DNA from: Episyrphus balteatus
Lineage: Eukaryota; Arthropoda; Insecta; Diptera; Syrphidae
Reading direction: 5' to 3'
Assembly: GCF_945859705.1 (NCBI RefSeq)
Contig: NC_079136.1
Span: 97,029,120-97,093,119 of the forward strand
DNA length: 64,000 nt
How positions within the stretch are numbered: the first letter of the stretch is position 1; every line of letters begins with the position of its first letter. Both the position numbers and the translations under genes were made by a program. The notes under the pieces are model-generated. The model had not been told where the DNA came from. It saw only the letters and a program-made list of their open reading frames with translations, and searched no databases. Positions 1 through 10,671 of this stretch are shown in pieces.

Positions 1-1421
1 TATTTATCCTATCCTCTTTATGTTTTATTCAACGAATCTCTGAGGTGCTCAATCTTTCCAGTACTATGGAAAAATGCTTTTATAAGTCCAATTCACAAAA
101 AAGGGTCAAAGAACGAAATCACGAATTACAGACCCATTGCCAAACTTTCTGTTATTCCTAAACTATTTGAGTCCATTATCTGTAGCATGTTATCTTTTAA
201 CTGCAAGTCAATTATTTGCGACAATCAACATGGCTTCGTCCAAAATAAGTCAACTATTACTAATCTGCTCCATTTTACTTCTTTTTGCCTTGATTCCTTT
301 GAAAACCGGAAGCAAGTAGACTGTGTGTTCACAGACTTTAGTAAAGCCTTCGACAAATTGTGCCACAAGACTTTAGTCCACAAACTAAAGGCCTTAGGAT
401 TTAATGACAAATTTTTACTGTGGATTTCGTCATATTTAAAGAATAGAAGTTATACTGTTACTTTCAGAAATGAGCAATCGGACCAATTTCATGTCAACTC
501 TGGTGTTCCACAAGGTAGCCATTTAGGTCCCCTTTTATTTATTTTGTACATAAATGACATAACATCCATTATAAAAAACTCGTCTGTTTAATTTACGCTG
601 ATGACATTAAAATTTTCAAAATTATAAACTCAATTAATGACTGCTCACAGCTTCAAGAAGATCTACATAGATTTAGGGAATGGTGCAATATTAACCGACT
701 TTATTTGAATATAGACAAATGTAAAACTATGTGTTTTTCACGCAAAAAAACAATTATAACTTATATTTTAGATTCTTCTTCTCTCTGTAAACTTTCCGAG
801 TTCTCTGATTTAGGAGTTATTCTTGACACTAAGTTGACGTTTACTGACCATTATAACTTTATAGTAAAAAAAGCTAATAAGATTCTTGGTTTTATCAAAC
901 GATTTTCTCGTGATTTCTGTGATCCCTATGTCCTCAAGCTTCTTTATATTTCTTTTGTTAGACCTGTACTTGAATACGGCTGCGTAATATGGGCTCCTTA
1001 CTATTCTGTTCATATAAATAGACTTGAAGGTATACAGAGGAGATTTTTGCGTTTTTGCCTTCGTTTTCTTCCATGGTCCCAAAGATCCATACACCCACCC
1101 TATTCTCACAGACTCTTACTTATAAATCTCCCTTCACTTTTACAACATAGAAAATATATTCAGCTTTGTTTTATTGTCAAATTAATCAATGGTTCAATAA
1201 TATGTCCATCAACTCTGTGTCGTCTAAATTTCAGCTATAGTCAAACTAGCATAAGAAGACAATTGCCTTTATGTCCGATTTTCAGCAGAACAAACTATGG
1301 TGTGAATAGCCCATTAAATCAATTGATTTCAGTCTTCAATAAATATTACTTTTTGATCTCATCTGTAAACGACAATGTCAAAAGCAAAACATTTAAAGAA
1401 AACTTTTTTAACATATTATAG
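1..1421 (+). pseudogene. LINE reverse transcriptase (ORF2 C-terminal part), one frameshift
   Basis: Frame 1 is open from base 1 to 591 and carries RT block residues NYRPI, then FTDFSKAFDK (motif A aspartate) and GVPQGS...GPLLFILYINDI (motif B). A one-base indel near 590 moves the catalytic YADD box to frame 3 (about 594-605). That frame stays open through the thumb and C-terminal region, including the RPVLEYGCVIWAP motif, to the stop at 1419-1421. The RT would copy the element RNA at a nicked target site. The domain order and the absence of RNase H point to the Jockey clade. The frameshift at the active site makes this copy dead. Confidence 0.82.
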
Positions 1422-1521
1422 TTATTATTTATTTTTTAGGTATAATTTTATTATTAAAATTGTATGTACATAAATAGTTTTTAAATTCTAACGTTAGGCT
1501 ATTAACGGATTAAATAAATAA
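1..1521 (+). mobile_element. Jockey-type non-LTR retrotransposon, 3' part
   Basis: The window opens inside a LINE. Its reverse transcriptase and C-terminal region are readable, there is no RNase H domain, and the element closes in a short A-rich tail (taaataaataaa near 1510-1521). The upstream ORF1 and endonuclease lie outside the window. The tail abuts the end of a gypsy LTR, so the LINE probably inserted into or next to that LTR. No target duplication can be checked because the 5' end is missing. Confidence 0.8.
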
Positions 1522-1800
1522 AATTCGATTCGGCCTGTTTCATGTTCCATTCGCTCATACCTATGGTATCTCTGGATTAAACAAGTAGGCCTAGTCGTCT
1601 CAAATTAACTGGCCTCCAGTGTGCCTAACAGCTGGGAAGTAGGGAACAATAGGGAAACTATTTTTAAAAGGGAGAGGAACCCATTTCTCGGGTTCACATC
1701 CCCTGCCTTTACGGCAAAACCTTAGAATATACTTCGTTATGTATGAAACATTACATAACACAGCATACGAAATCAAACATAGGACTTGCACTTCCTTGTT
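1522..1800 (+). repeat. gypsy LTR end plus leader, family R copy 1
   Basis: The segment from about 1584 matches 9229-9440, 16690-16870 and, inverted, 40480-40680. It contains tggcctccagtgtgcctaac at 1610, a GGGAACAATAGGGAAACTA block, and the CCCCTGCCTTTACGGCAAA block near 1700. The position just after an LTR end suggests a primer-binding site at 1610, but it matches no tRNA 3' end I know. Here the leader is joined directly to integrase sequence, so gag, protease and RT are deleted. Confidence 0.6.
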
Positions 1801-1801
1801 G

Positions 1802-2487
1802 CATACATTACAAAATAAATTCGCTACTTTAGGAATTCCCGAGCGAATAAGTACAGATGGAGAAACAGAGGTGGAATCGGCTATTGTGATTTGTGATCGG
1901 TGATAGTCACAAGAACCAAATTTGTACTGCGAAAATCATATTTCTCAGAGCAAATTGGCCTTTTGTGATTATCACCGATCACAAATCACAATAGCCGATT
2001 CCACCCCAGGTTTTTCATCATTAAACATTAAAGAGTTTCTAAAAGACAATAATGTTGATATCGAAAAAAAATATTTCAAAACGAATAGAGAATTTACATA
2101 CTGTTTAAATTCTCTTTGGGTTTACCGCTGATATACCATCTAATCTAAAGCGAGACCCAGAACCAGTTTATGACAATGAAAATTATTACTTCATTCTAAG
2201 ACATAAACTCCAAAAAACATACACAATTGCACGAAGAAATCTGATCAATAGTAAAAAGAACTCAAAAATTTATTATGATCAGGGCATAAAAATTAAAACA
2301 TACCATATTGGAGACAAGGTATTAGTAAAAAATGAAAACAGACAACACAAACTGTCTGAAATATGGAAAGGTCCATACATAATAGTAGGAATACTTAGTC
2401 CTACAAATAGTGTAATTCTCATTAAAAAGAAACGAGTTAATATACACAACAACCGTCTTAAACATTACTACGACGAAAGAGAATAGT
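1802..2487 (+). pseudogene. Ty3/gypsy integrase, core and C-terminal part, broken
   Basis: Translation before the MITE gives an integrase core segment ending STDGE. It resumes after the MITE with GFSSLNIKEFLKDNN, so the catalytic-core aspartate region is present. A stop follows at 2129-2131 and the glutamate-containing segment appears deleted. Another frame gives the C-terminal domain with a GPY/F module (WKGPYIIVG, about 2361-2390) and ends at TAG 2485-2487. It would integrate element cDNA if intact. It lies 222 bp upstream of the envelope ORF, so it belongs to the same element. The lineage could be Osvaldo/Ulysses-like, but this is uncertain. Confidence 0.75.
1869..2006 (+). mobile_element. 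Short foldback MITE inside integrase
   Basis: A 138-bp insert has near-perfect inverted ends (ggtggaatcggctattgtga and its complement) about 40 bp long. The flanking triplet cag at 1866-1868 is repeated at 2007-2009, and removing the insert plus one cag restores the integrase reading frame. There is no coding sequence. The superfamily is unassigned; a 3-bp duplication would fit PIF/Harbinger-like or related elements, but cag is not the usual target. Confidence 0.7.
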
Positions 2488-2708
2488 AAATATTATTCTT
2501 TCACTCTATATTTTTAAGTATACTCGTAAAAATATATATTTAACATTGGAAAATTCTATATTAATAGAATAAAGAATAAATCTGAAATAATTAACCCATT
2601 TCAAACAAAATAAAACCATATAGATAATTAGTATTTAACAAAAATATTTAGAAACTAGTGAAGATAGTTACCCAAAATTTTTTTAAATTTTTTTAACAGA
2701 TCGTAAGT

Positions 2709-4143
2709 ATGGGGCATATAATTATCTGTTGGGTAATGACATTACTCATGGCATCTTATAAAAATGTTTTAGTCGGTACAACCGAAACATACAAGACAAA
2801 AACACTTAATAACACGGGGATAGTTTTCGAAAATATAGGAAAAGCAATGTTATACCATGATACATGGAACATATTGACACAAATAAAAATATCAGACATA
2901 GAAAAATATACGTCTATTATCAACCAAGCAGAAAAAACTTGGTCAACAGTTTGTGAATCTTTTAGAAAAAACAGTATTTGTGACAGTCAAACTACAATAC
3001 TAAATCACATTATTTCAACAATCCGCCAACACACAAATATCATAAGAGAGTTATTAACCCCACACCGTTCAAGAAGATCATTGTTCGATGGAATAGGAAA
3101 TGGATTACATTATTTATTTGGCGTCATGGATAACCAAGATGGAAACACATTATATAGTAGGATTGAAGAATTAGGGAACGACACAAAAGCTTTAAATGAA
3201 TTACAAAAGAAACAAATTACGGTGATGAAATCATCATTGGAAAATATTCAACAACCCCTTGAAATTTTGGAAAATAATCAGAGGAACATTACAGAAACTA
3301 TTAATTATTTATTAAAAATTGATAACGCTATTAACCAAAATCAAAAATTGCAAGACATTTAAGCCACCGTTACCTTACAAATTCTAGAAGTTCAAAGAAG
3401 ACAACAAACTATGTTGGAAGTAGTAAACTCTCTAAATCAAAACCAACTACACCCACTTCTTTTGACTCCCTCAAAATTACTAGAGATATATATAAAAAAT
3501 TGCCCAAAACCCACAGTAAACGATAGGGAAATGCTTATGAATATGTTAATGAAAGTATTAACGGTAAAAACACACCCTATGAATGGTATATTGGTAATCC
3601 GAATAATACTCCCAATTTTCAATCTAGATCCATTTGAACTCCAACAAATTCATCTGTTTCCAATCCATCACCAGAACAAAATATCAACTATCCTGGACAT
3701 ACAGGAAGATTTCTTGGCAAAGAACACACGAATACAACAATTCGTACCAATGACAAGAAGAGAATATGATATTCTTCAAAAAATAACCTTAGAAATCAAT
3801 AGTACATGGTACGTGGGACCACTTACCACATCAGTAAGAAAAGGAACACATACGAACGTTTGTTCCATATCCCTTATATTTAATCCATACAATGAAAAGA
3901 GCGCATGTAAATGTTTGGTTCAGCCATTTGAACAAAACTATCTGGTTAAACTCACCCAAAAAAATACATGGTTGTATTCTTTTCCCAAATCAACTAGGGT
4001 AGAAATACAATGTTCAGGAGAATGGCAGGGCTCAAACTTAAATGGAACAGGAATAATTTCATTAGTTCAACCATGTGTTTTTCAAATTGATAATCAACAT
4101 ATATATTATGAAGACGCCGATCATAACACTCTGAGAATTGATC
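2709..4143 (+). pseudogene. env: Retroelement envelope glycoprotein, copy 1 (one stop, 3' end lost)
   Basis: An F-type (baculovirus F/Iris-like) class I fusion protein. It starts at ATG 2709 with a hydrophobic signal peptide (residues 3-17). A furin-type site RSRR at residues 120-123 is followed by a hydrophobic, glycine-rich fusion peptide (SLFDGIGNGLHYLFG), then a long helical region and a cysteine-containing ectodomain. An in-frame TAA at 3360-3362 interrupts it; copy 2 has a sense codon there. After residue DHNTLRID the sequence switches to a different env family at about 4143, so the membrane anchor is missing. The gene lies between integrase and the Ulp1-like ORF. Family assignment is from motif pattern only. 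Confidence 0.75.
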
Positions 4144-4369
4144 TCGAATCAGAGCTGACTTTAATAGAATCATTTGTAACTCAATTAAAAATAAATAAGG
4201 TCACAAGGGGAATAAACGAATTAGGAACTCTTTGGATATGGATAGCAGGTACCCCTGACCATGATGATTTCCTCACAATATCCAATAAAGTTAATGATCT
4301 TATAGAAAACAATAATATTCAATTGATAACAAACACTGAAATTTTCAAGGAAATAAAAAGACTTTCTTT
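4144..4369 (+). pseudogene. env: Errantivirus-type env fragment fused into the envelope duplication
   Basis: Bases 4146-4367 match 38194-38411 almost base for base, with about five differences and one small gap. The translation contains the errantivirus env hallmark WIAGTPDHDDF and continues in frame from envelope copy 1. This is a piece of an unrelated envelope lineage sitting exactly at the junction of the tandem duplication. It reads on a short way into copy 2 out of frame and stops at 4446-4448. Confidence 0.75.
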
Positions 4370-6164
4370 CAAGCAGAAAAAACTTGGTCAACAGTTTGTG
4401 AATCCTTTAGAAAAAACAGTATTTGTGACAGCCAAACTACAATGCTAAATCACATTATTTTAACAATTCGCCAACACACAGATATAATAAGGGAGTTATT
4501 AAACCCACACCGTTCAAGAAGATCATTGTTCGATGGAATAGGAAATGGATTACATTATTTATTTGGCGTCATGGATAACAAAGATATTATATAGTAGGAT
4601 TGAAGAATTAGGGAACGACGCAAAAGCTTTAAATGAATTACAAAAGAAACAAATTACGGTGATGAAATCATCATTAGAAAATATTCAACAACCCCTTGAA
4701 ATTTTGGAAAATAATCAGAGGAACATTACAGAAACTATTAATTATTTATTAAAAATTGATAACGCAATTAACCAAAATCAAAAATTGCAAGACATTTTAG
4801 CCACCGTTACCTTACAAATTCTAGAAGTTCAAAGAAGACAACAAATTATGTTGGAAGTAGTAAACTCTCTAAATCAAAACCAACTACACCCACTTCTTTT
4901 AACTCCCTCAAAATTACTAGAGATATATATAAAAAATTGCCCAAAACCCACAGTAAAAGATAGGGAAATGCTTATGAATATGTTAATGAAAGTATTAACG
5001 GTAAAAACACACCCTATGAATGGTATATTGGTAATCCGAATAATACTCCCAATTTTCAATCTAGACCCATTTGAACTCCAACAAATTCATCTGTTTCCAA
5101 TCCATCACCAGAACAAAATATCAACTATCCTGGACATACAGGAAGATTTCTTGGCAAAGAACACACGAATACAACAATTCGTACCAATGACAAGAAGAGA
5201 ATACGATATTCTTCAAAAAATAACCTTAGAAACCAATAGTACATGGTACGTGGGACCACTTACCACATCAGTAAGAAAAGGAACACATACGAACGTTTGT
5301 TCCATATCCCTTATATTTAATCCATACAATGAAAAGAGCGCATGTAAATGTTTGGTTCAACCATTTGAACAAAACTATCTGGTTAAACTCACCCAAAAAA
5401 ATACATGGTTGTACTCTTTTCCCAAGTCAACTAGGGTAGAAATACAATGTTCAGGAGAATGGCAGGGCTCAAACTTAAATGGAACAGGAATAATTTCATT
5501 AGTTCAACCATGTGTTTTTCAAATTGATAATCAACATATATATTATAAAGACGCTGATCATACCACTTTGAAAATTGATCAACCAATAGTCACATTAGCT
5601 GAGCCATTATTGGATGACTCAAGGATAAACCTACTTAGTAGAAAAGAACTAGACACCAATACAGTATTAATTTTAAAAAATATTGGAGCAGACGACAAAA
5701 TTAAAGAAAATTCATATGCCATGTCTGACTTGGAAAAACATATACTAGAATTTGATACAAAGCAAAAGGAAAGGGTAAAACACAAAATAACCTCATTAAT
5801 ATCAATATCATTCAGCACTTTAACCATACTGTGCATCCTCGGGATGATACTGAGAAAAATATGTAATAGAAAAATTTTTTTTAAAAAACGCATACTCAAA
5901 TACGAAAAACCTTTACCTAAAATTTCCAATCCCATAATTCATCAAACCATACACTCTTTACATCCAGAACCTAGACTGGATACACAACAAGAAGAAGAAA
6001 TAAAGATAACCTTAAAACCCCCGGTTAAAAACCCACAAATACCAATACCACCACCCTTACCAAAATTAATGCCAAATAATCCCAATGTAGCTAACATATC
6101 AACATTACCAACAAATAACATACAAAAATCTTTACGCCGTCCGAGAAGATTACAAATATACTAA
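4370..6164 (+). pseudogene. env: Retroelement envelope glycoprotein, copy 2 (intact C-terminus, frameshifted N-terminus)
   Basis: This repeats 2925-4143 with roughly 1 percent difference, then continues through the part missing from copy 1. An 8-bp deletion near 4582 breaks the frame just after the fusion peptide, so the long open frame starts at 4545. It contains the helical region, cysteine-bearing ectodomain (CSISLIF, CKCLV, QCSGEW, QPCVFQ), a transmembrane segment around 5800-5850 (hydrophobic run SISFSTLTILCILGMIL), a basic stop-transfer patch and a long proline-rich cytoplasmic tail ending at TAA 6162-6164. The product would be a membrane fusion glycoprotein at the cell or particle surface. 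The N-terminal signal peptide and start are not present in this copy. Confidence 0.75.
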
Positions 6165-6218
6165 TAGGTAATATAATTCCTTTACAGATAAACCATAAAA
6201 AAAAAAAAAATACCCATA

Positions 6219-6803
6219 ATGCAATCAATCAAAGTAAATAATATCCAAATGCACCACTATCTGTACAACCTCCAAAATAGAAGATCAGAAACCAGATCTA
6301 ATACCGAACGTACAACGTTAAATTTACAATCCATTGCAAAAGATATTTTAGAAAGAAAGGACAATGAAAAAATAAAACAATGGAGCGAACATAATAACAT
6401 GTTCGAAAAGGAAATATTATTTATTCCCATCGAAATAGTGGGTTTTCATTGGTCACTAATAGTTGTAAACAATAAGCAAAAATCCATAAAATACTACAAC
6501 ACGTTGGGAATATCAGGTCTGGAAGCTATGGCTTCCGTTAAGGAGTTTGTACAGAACGAGTGGCAAAAAAGACACAAGACAAAGAAAACACCAGAATATT
6601 ATGAAAAAAACGTAGTAGTCCCCAAAAACTTAATGGGACTAGACAAAGGGGAGATGACGTGTATGGTGGCACACCAAATAGCCAAAAATAGAGACCTTTT
6701 TTCGGCGGCAAAATACATGAAAAAATTCAAGGAAACCTTAAAGACGGAAATAAAAAACTACCCCGAATTAAGGTACATACCACCACCCCAAACGCACCAT
6801 TAA
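6219..6803 (+). CDS. Ulp1/SENP-like cysteine protease ORF in a retroelement
   Basis: An intact 194-codon ORF begins 55 bp after the envelope stop. Residues 67-85 read LFIPIEIVGFHWSL with the expected His77 and Trp78. A strand follows with YYNTLG, where Asn94 stands at the usual Asp position. MTCMVAHQIA then places Cys148 at the nucleophile position, followed by the helix and FSAAKYMKKFK segment typical of C48 proteases. The oxide-anion glutamine and the glycine after the cysteine are not obvious, so activity is uncertain. Family members remove SUMO or similar modifiers or act as processing proteases in some transposons. The ORF sits between env and the 3' LTR and looks like a third ORF of the same element. 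Family call is from motif spacing, not a search. Confidence 0.55.
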   Translation: MQSIKVNNIQMHHYLYNLQNRRSETRSNTERTTLNLQSIAKDILERKDNEKIKQWSEHNNMFEKEILFIPIEIVGFHWSLIVVNNKQKSIKYYNTLGISGLEAMASVKEFVQNEWQKRHKTKKTPEYYEKNVVVPKNLMGLDKGEMTCMVAHQIAKNRDLFSAAKYMKKFKETLKTEIKNYPELRYIPPPQTHH

Positions 6804-7914
6804 GCCAAATCAAAAAAAAAAAAAAAAAAAAAAAAAAAATTACCAAAAGAAAAAATAATATAATAAAAAAAAATAAAAAAAAAAAAAAAAAAATACTACA
6901 TAGTTTAAAAAAAAAAAAAATAATAATAATAAAAAATAAAAAACATATATGTATACATAAAAGATAGACCCAAAAAAAAAAAAAAAAAAACAAAAAAAAA
7001 AAAATTAATAATAAATAAAAAAAAGAACCAAAAAATAAAAAAAAAAAAAATATATAAAAGAGCAAAAGATGGGAGATAAAGAGCCCCAAACACAATTACA
7101 ATATATATAAAAAAAAAAAAAATAAATAAAAGATGGGAGATAGAGAGCCCCAAATTCACACTAACACACACACACATACACTACAACAAAACAAACAAAA
7201 TAGGCCACCCCAAACAGAACAAAAAACTGATGGAAGACAGAACTAACCCACCGGACCAATACTAGTGGAAGATAGGCTAACCCACAGGACTAAAAACAAG
7301 CAAAAAACGCAACATCCAAAACCTTCACGGAAAACTATATTATTTGGATTAAGTTAAGATAAAACAAAAAAAAAAGGAGAAAAAATATACATAATCAATA
7401 GGTATAATATGTTAAAATGTGTTTCACTACTTAATAAGAAGGTATTTCAAACAATGTTCCTTTGTACACTAAATTAGAAGTTAAAAAAAAAAAAAAAAAA
7501 AAATAATAATAAATAAATAATCTGTAAATCATGAAACATTTATTAATCAATTTTTCACATGTTAACAAAGACAATTTTAGAATTCAAAATACATTTACTC
7601 AATAATTTTAAATACTTGAACAATCCTATTTTAATACAACAAATTTTTATTATCATTTATTAATCAATTTTTCACATGTTAACAAATACAATTTTAGAAT
7701 TCAAAATACATTTACTCAATAATAATTTTAAATACTTGAACAATACTATTTTAATACATCAAATTAAAAAAAAAAAAAAAAACATGTAAAATTAAAATAC
7801 CTATTTAATTTACTTTGCCTACTGTTTGATCACTAAATATACCCGCTCAATGACCAAAGGAAGCAACCCACTCAGCAATTTTTGTCTCTTCTAAACAAAA
7901 AATGCAATTGTTTT
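6804..7914 (+). repeat. A-rich 3' non-coding region with a 117-bp tandem duplication
   Basis: No gene is visible. 6810-7140 is a degenerate poly-A and AT microsatellite tract. A block containing catttattaatcaattttt at 7537-7653 is repeated at 7654-7766 with few changes. The region separates the Ulp1-like ORF from the polypurine tract and is probably the element's 3' untranslated region. Confidence 0.6.
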
Positions 7915-7926
7915 AAAGGGGGGAGG
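7915..7926 (+). other. Polypurine tract
   Basis: aaaggggggagg directly precedes the TGTTGTG start of an LTR. This is the expected priming site for plus-strand DNA synthesis at the 3' LTR. Confidence 0.65.
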
Positions 7927-8315
7927 TGTTGTGTTAGACATTAATCTATTATGTCTCACACTAACCATAACCCTCCACAATAATTTAATTCATTAATTCA
8001 AGGGCACCAAGAGTAATTCGCTTTGTAAACAAAACAAACGAATTACTCAAATTAATTGGGCCAATAATAATTGTAAACACCTGGCCAATGATTCAACTTC
8101 AATAATAAGTTGAAGCGACGGCAGGTCGACGATCCGGTGACAAAACATACTGGATCGTCACAATTAAAATAAGCGAAAGAAAACTGCTGATGGGTCATAT
8201 TGGTTATTGAGTGTTGATGGCTCAAATTGCGTCACCAAGAAATTGAGGATGACGCAAAGAAAAGTAGAAGAAATTAAGTAGGTATAATTTAAAAATAGGT
8301 TAATAAACAATTAGC

Positions 8316-8461
8316 AAAGAATTGCCCAAAATTGCAATGTATGCAATATTAATTTTGTAATTGGGTAATTCTTTGTATTTCAATTTAATTAGCAATAAAA
8401 TAAAGTATTACCCAAGATTGCGATGTAAGCAATCTTAGTTTTGTAATTGGGTAATACTTTA
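8316..8461 (+). repeat. Duplicated stem-loop in LTR U3
   Basis: Two 60-bp units (8316-8375 and 8402-8461) each read AAAG(A/T)ATT(G/A)CCCAA...TTGGGTAAT(T/A)CTTT and can fold into a hairpin. They lie about 55-200 bp upstream of the TATA box, where enhancer repeats are common in LTRs. Confidence 0.55.
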
Positions 8462-8514
8462 TATTGTATATTTTAGTCTTATAAGTATTAGTGTGTAATG
8501 TTAAAATGAAGTAG

Positions 8515-8523
8515 TATAAATAG
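8515..8523 (+). promoter_or_regulatory. LTR TATA box
   Basis: tataaatag lies in the LTR roughly 30 bp upstream of a plausible start region (gagattacgcagtcagtc near 8541). This is the expected promoter of the family R LTR. Confidence 0.5.
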
Positions 8524-8615
8524 TGTAGAATTAATTAAGAGATTACGCAGTCAGTCTTGTTAACGACACTAGGAGAGGAACCTCTGATCTATTCGCAGTC
8601 TAAATAACTACACAG

Positions 8616-9135
8616 CAGCGTTGCCGCGAAAAAAAAGCGGAGCGGGCCATTTTGAAATTTTTTGAGGGCCATTTGACAAAAGTTGGGGCCAAATATATTA
8701 CTAAAGAATTCTTCTTTAAAACATTAGGTAAACTGCAATTTATTTAAAATTGTATTTAATATTTTTTTTATTTATTTAATGCATTAAATTTCTAAGATAT
8801 AGTTAGTTTACAAAAAGAAATTTTAAAAAATCACAGATGTACAAACTACATTTTTAATTCACAGACATCTTTTATCTTTGAGCCATTTAGTAAAAATAAA
8901 TAAAAACAACTGACGTGACGTGAATCCAGTTACATTTTAAATATTATGTACCTATTTGTGATGGTTTATACATTATATTTAATTTTGCAAAGCTTTTAAA
9001 TAATTACTAAGCACGATATGAAGTTAAAACTTACAAAATTAAGATTTGTGGGCCATTTCTTATTGGCCCGGGCAAAGGGCCAAAATATTAAATAAGGGGC
9101 CAAATGGCCCGTTTGGGCACTTTGTGGCAACGCTG
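8616..9135. mobile_element. hAT-type MITE (520 bp)
   Basis: The ends are cagcgttgcc and ggcaacgctg, flanked by an exact 8-bp direct repeat ctacacag (8608-8615, 9136-9143). The 8-bp duplication and CAGnGTTGCC ends are typical of hAT elements. The interior has GGGCCA-rich ends and no coding potential, so it is non-autonomous. It is inserted in the family R LTR. Confidence 0.85.
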
Positions 9136-9228
9136 CTACACAGGGAGAACCCTTACTCAATCAAACAATAAATGTAAGAACAGTTTAGAAACAAAATAAT
9201 CAATCTTTTATTTTCTCTCTTTCAGGAA

Positions 9229-9440
9229 GTGGGCCTTAGTTGCCTCTACCATAACTGGCCCCCAGTGTGCCTAACAACTGGACCATAGGGAAACGATAGG
9301 GAAATTAGGGAAATTGCTTTAAAAGGGAGAAGAACCCACTTGTCGGGTTCACATCCCCTGCCTTTACGGCAAACCCTTTTTATTAATATTCGTTACGTAT
9401 GAAAGATTACGTAACATTAACGTAACTTCATTCTCATATT
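9229..9440 (+). repeat. Family R leader, copy 2, with splice-acceptor-like tract
   Basis: A tract tttattttctctctttcag precedes GAAGTGGGCC, then tggcccccagtgtgcc (9256), the GGGAAACGATAGGGAAA block and the CCTTTACGGCAAAC block. The same order occurs at 16675-16830. The pyrimidine-AG tract resembles a 3' splice site. Function is inferred. Confidence 0.5.
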
Positions 9441-9522
9441 AATTTTAATTAGCATAAATTCATACAACTGACTGCGATGCCTTCTGCACAGTCAGCAAAA
9501 GTTTTTAAATTCTAAATACTTT

Positions 9523-9760
9523 TGTAACATAATTCCTCACACGCGCCCTTCTTGTTGTTTTCATTATTTTTCTTTGTTTGTTATTTTCTTATTATTTGTT
9601 ATTGATTGTAAATATGTAGACTGAGCTTTTTTTAACTATAAATATGAATTATTGAATAAAATTTATTGATCAGTCACTTAACTGAACTCTCGACTTTTAC
9701 TTCAATTTCAATCGATTAAATAAAAAGATCTTGGTGTTTCACCTGGACCTTTGACATTTT
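9523..9760 (+). repeat. LTR-like repeat X, copy A
   Basis: It starts TGTAACATAATTCC and contains TATAAATATGAATTATTGAATAAAA (TATA plus polyadenylation signal, about 9637-9661). It ends near 9730 before tggtgtttcacctggacc, a candidate primer site. A copy with about 85 percent similarity lies at 18660-18905. The primer tRNA is not assigned. 9761-10155 shows nothing recognisable. Confidence 0.5.
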
Positions 9761-10155
9761 TCGCAAAATAACTTATACTCATAGTGCTACATTATGAATC
9801 CATGAATACCTTACAACAGAGTTTGCACCTCAGCTCTTTTTTGAGGTCAGCACTGAAAATTTAAATTAAACACAATATAGTTTTTTTTTTTAAGTAAGAC
9901 AAAACAAATTTAGCCTCTGAATTATGTATAAAAACACTACCTTTAATTTAATATGTAAAAAGTGAAAATGACCCATCTGTTTGGGAGCTAGAGCTAATTT
10001 TCTTCGCAAAACAGTGAAAAACAGAGATTTTTGATACTTTGAGCGAGTGTCGGCACCATTTAGACACTTTCCAATCGAGCTGAAATTTCGGCTATCTAAA
10101 AATCTGCAAAGGCTTAACATTTTATGGGGTTCCCCCGAAAAAAATTTAATGGGAG

Positions 10156-10671
10156 TTGCGGTCACTCTATTGCTCACAGTTTTTATCTCTTCCAGATCTA
10201 GACAAAGATAAAGCTGTAAGAAGACTGCAATTATGCAGAAACTGCCTCAAAGCGGGTCATCACGCCCAATCATGCCAGTCGTCTCGAAGATGTCAGCGGT
10301 GCGATGGACGACACAACACGCTCCTTCACCACTTCCAAGCGACTAAGCAATTTGATATAACAAAATCACACTCCAACGAAGAACAAAACTACAAAGGAGA
10401 AGATTCTTCAAGTCAGCCGCAGCAGCTGATGAACAAAGCAGAAAACTCTATAAAATTGAGTTCACATATAAACAATCACCAGAGCCACAAAGATTCAAGA
10501 AGTCAGCATGATCAGCCACAGCAGCAGATCATCAAACCAACAGAAAATTCTACAAAGGTTCGTTTTGGTAAGCGTTATAAAAATTTAAAAAATTCAAAAA
10601 CAGTAACGTCATTTCCTCCTAAAGTACATACATCCCTTGTCGAGCAATGCTTGATTCAAGGTCTCAGTTGA
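10156..10671 (+). pseudogene. gag: BEL/Pao gag nucleocapsid region
   Basis: From about residue 12 the translation matches the C-terminal part of a BEL/Pao gag: DKAVRRLQLCRNCLKAGHHAQSC, then CQRCDGRHNTLLH, two CCHC-like zinc-binding motifs that would bind element RNA. The rest is Gln/Asn/Ser-rich linker. Upstream gag is absent; the first residues come from unrelated sequence ending in a pyrimidine tract and AG. A frameshift separates it from the protease at 10647. Confidence 0.75.

Larger units (their letters stand above)
7927..9255 (+). repeat. LTR of the envelope-bearing gypsy element, family R, with nested MITE
   Basis: It starts TGTTGTGTTAGACATT after the polypurine tract and ends near 9255 just before tggcccccagtgtgcc. 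Excluding the 520-bp hAT MITE and one target copy it is about 800 bp. It contains a TATA box (tataaatag, 8515-8523) and a pyrimidine tract plus AG near 9229. A diverged, shortened copy lies inverted at 40450-40860. The exact 3' terminus is uncertain because no TG...CA ends are evident. Leader sequence continues after it, so the copy may be a tandem or recombined LTR rather than a simple 3' LTR. Confidence 0.6.

Noticed and set aside
6727..7177. Minus-strand Phe-rich ORFs of 90 and 122 codons
   Set aside because: They are translations of the poly-A tract and have homopolymer composition only.
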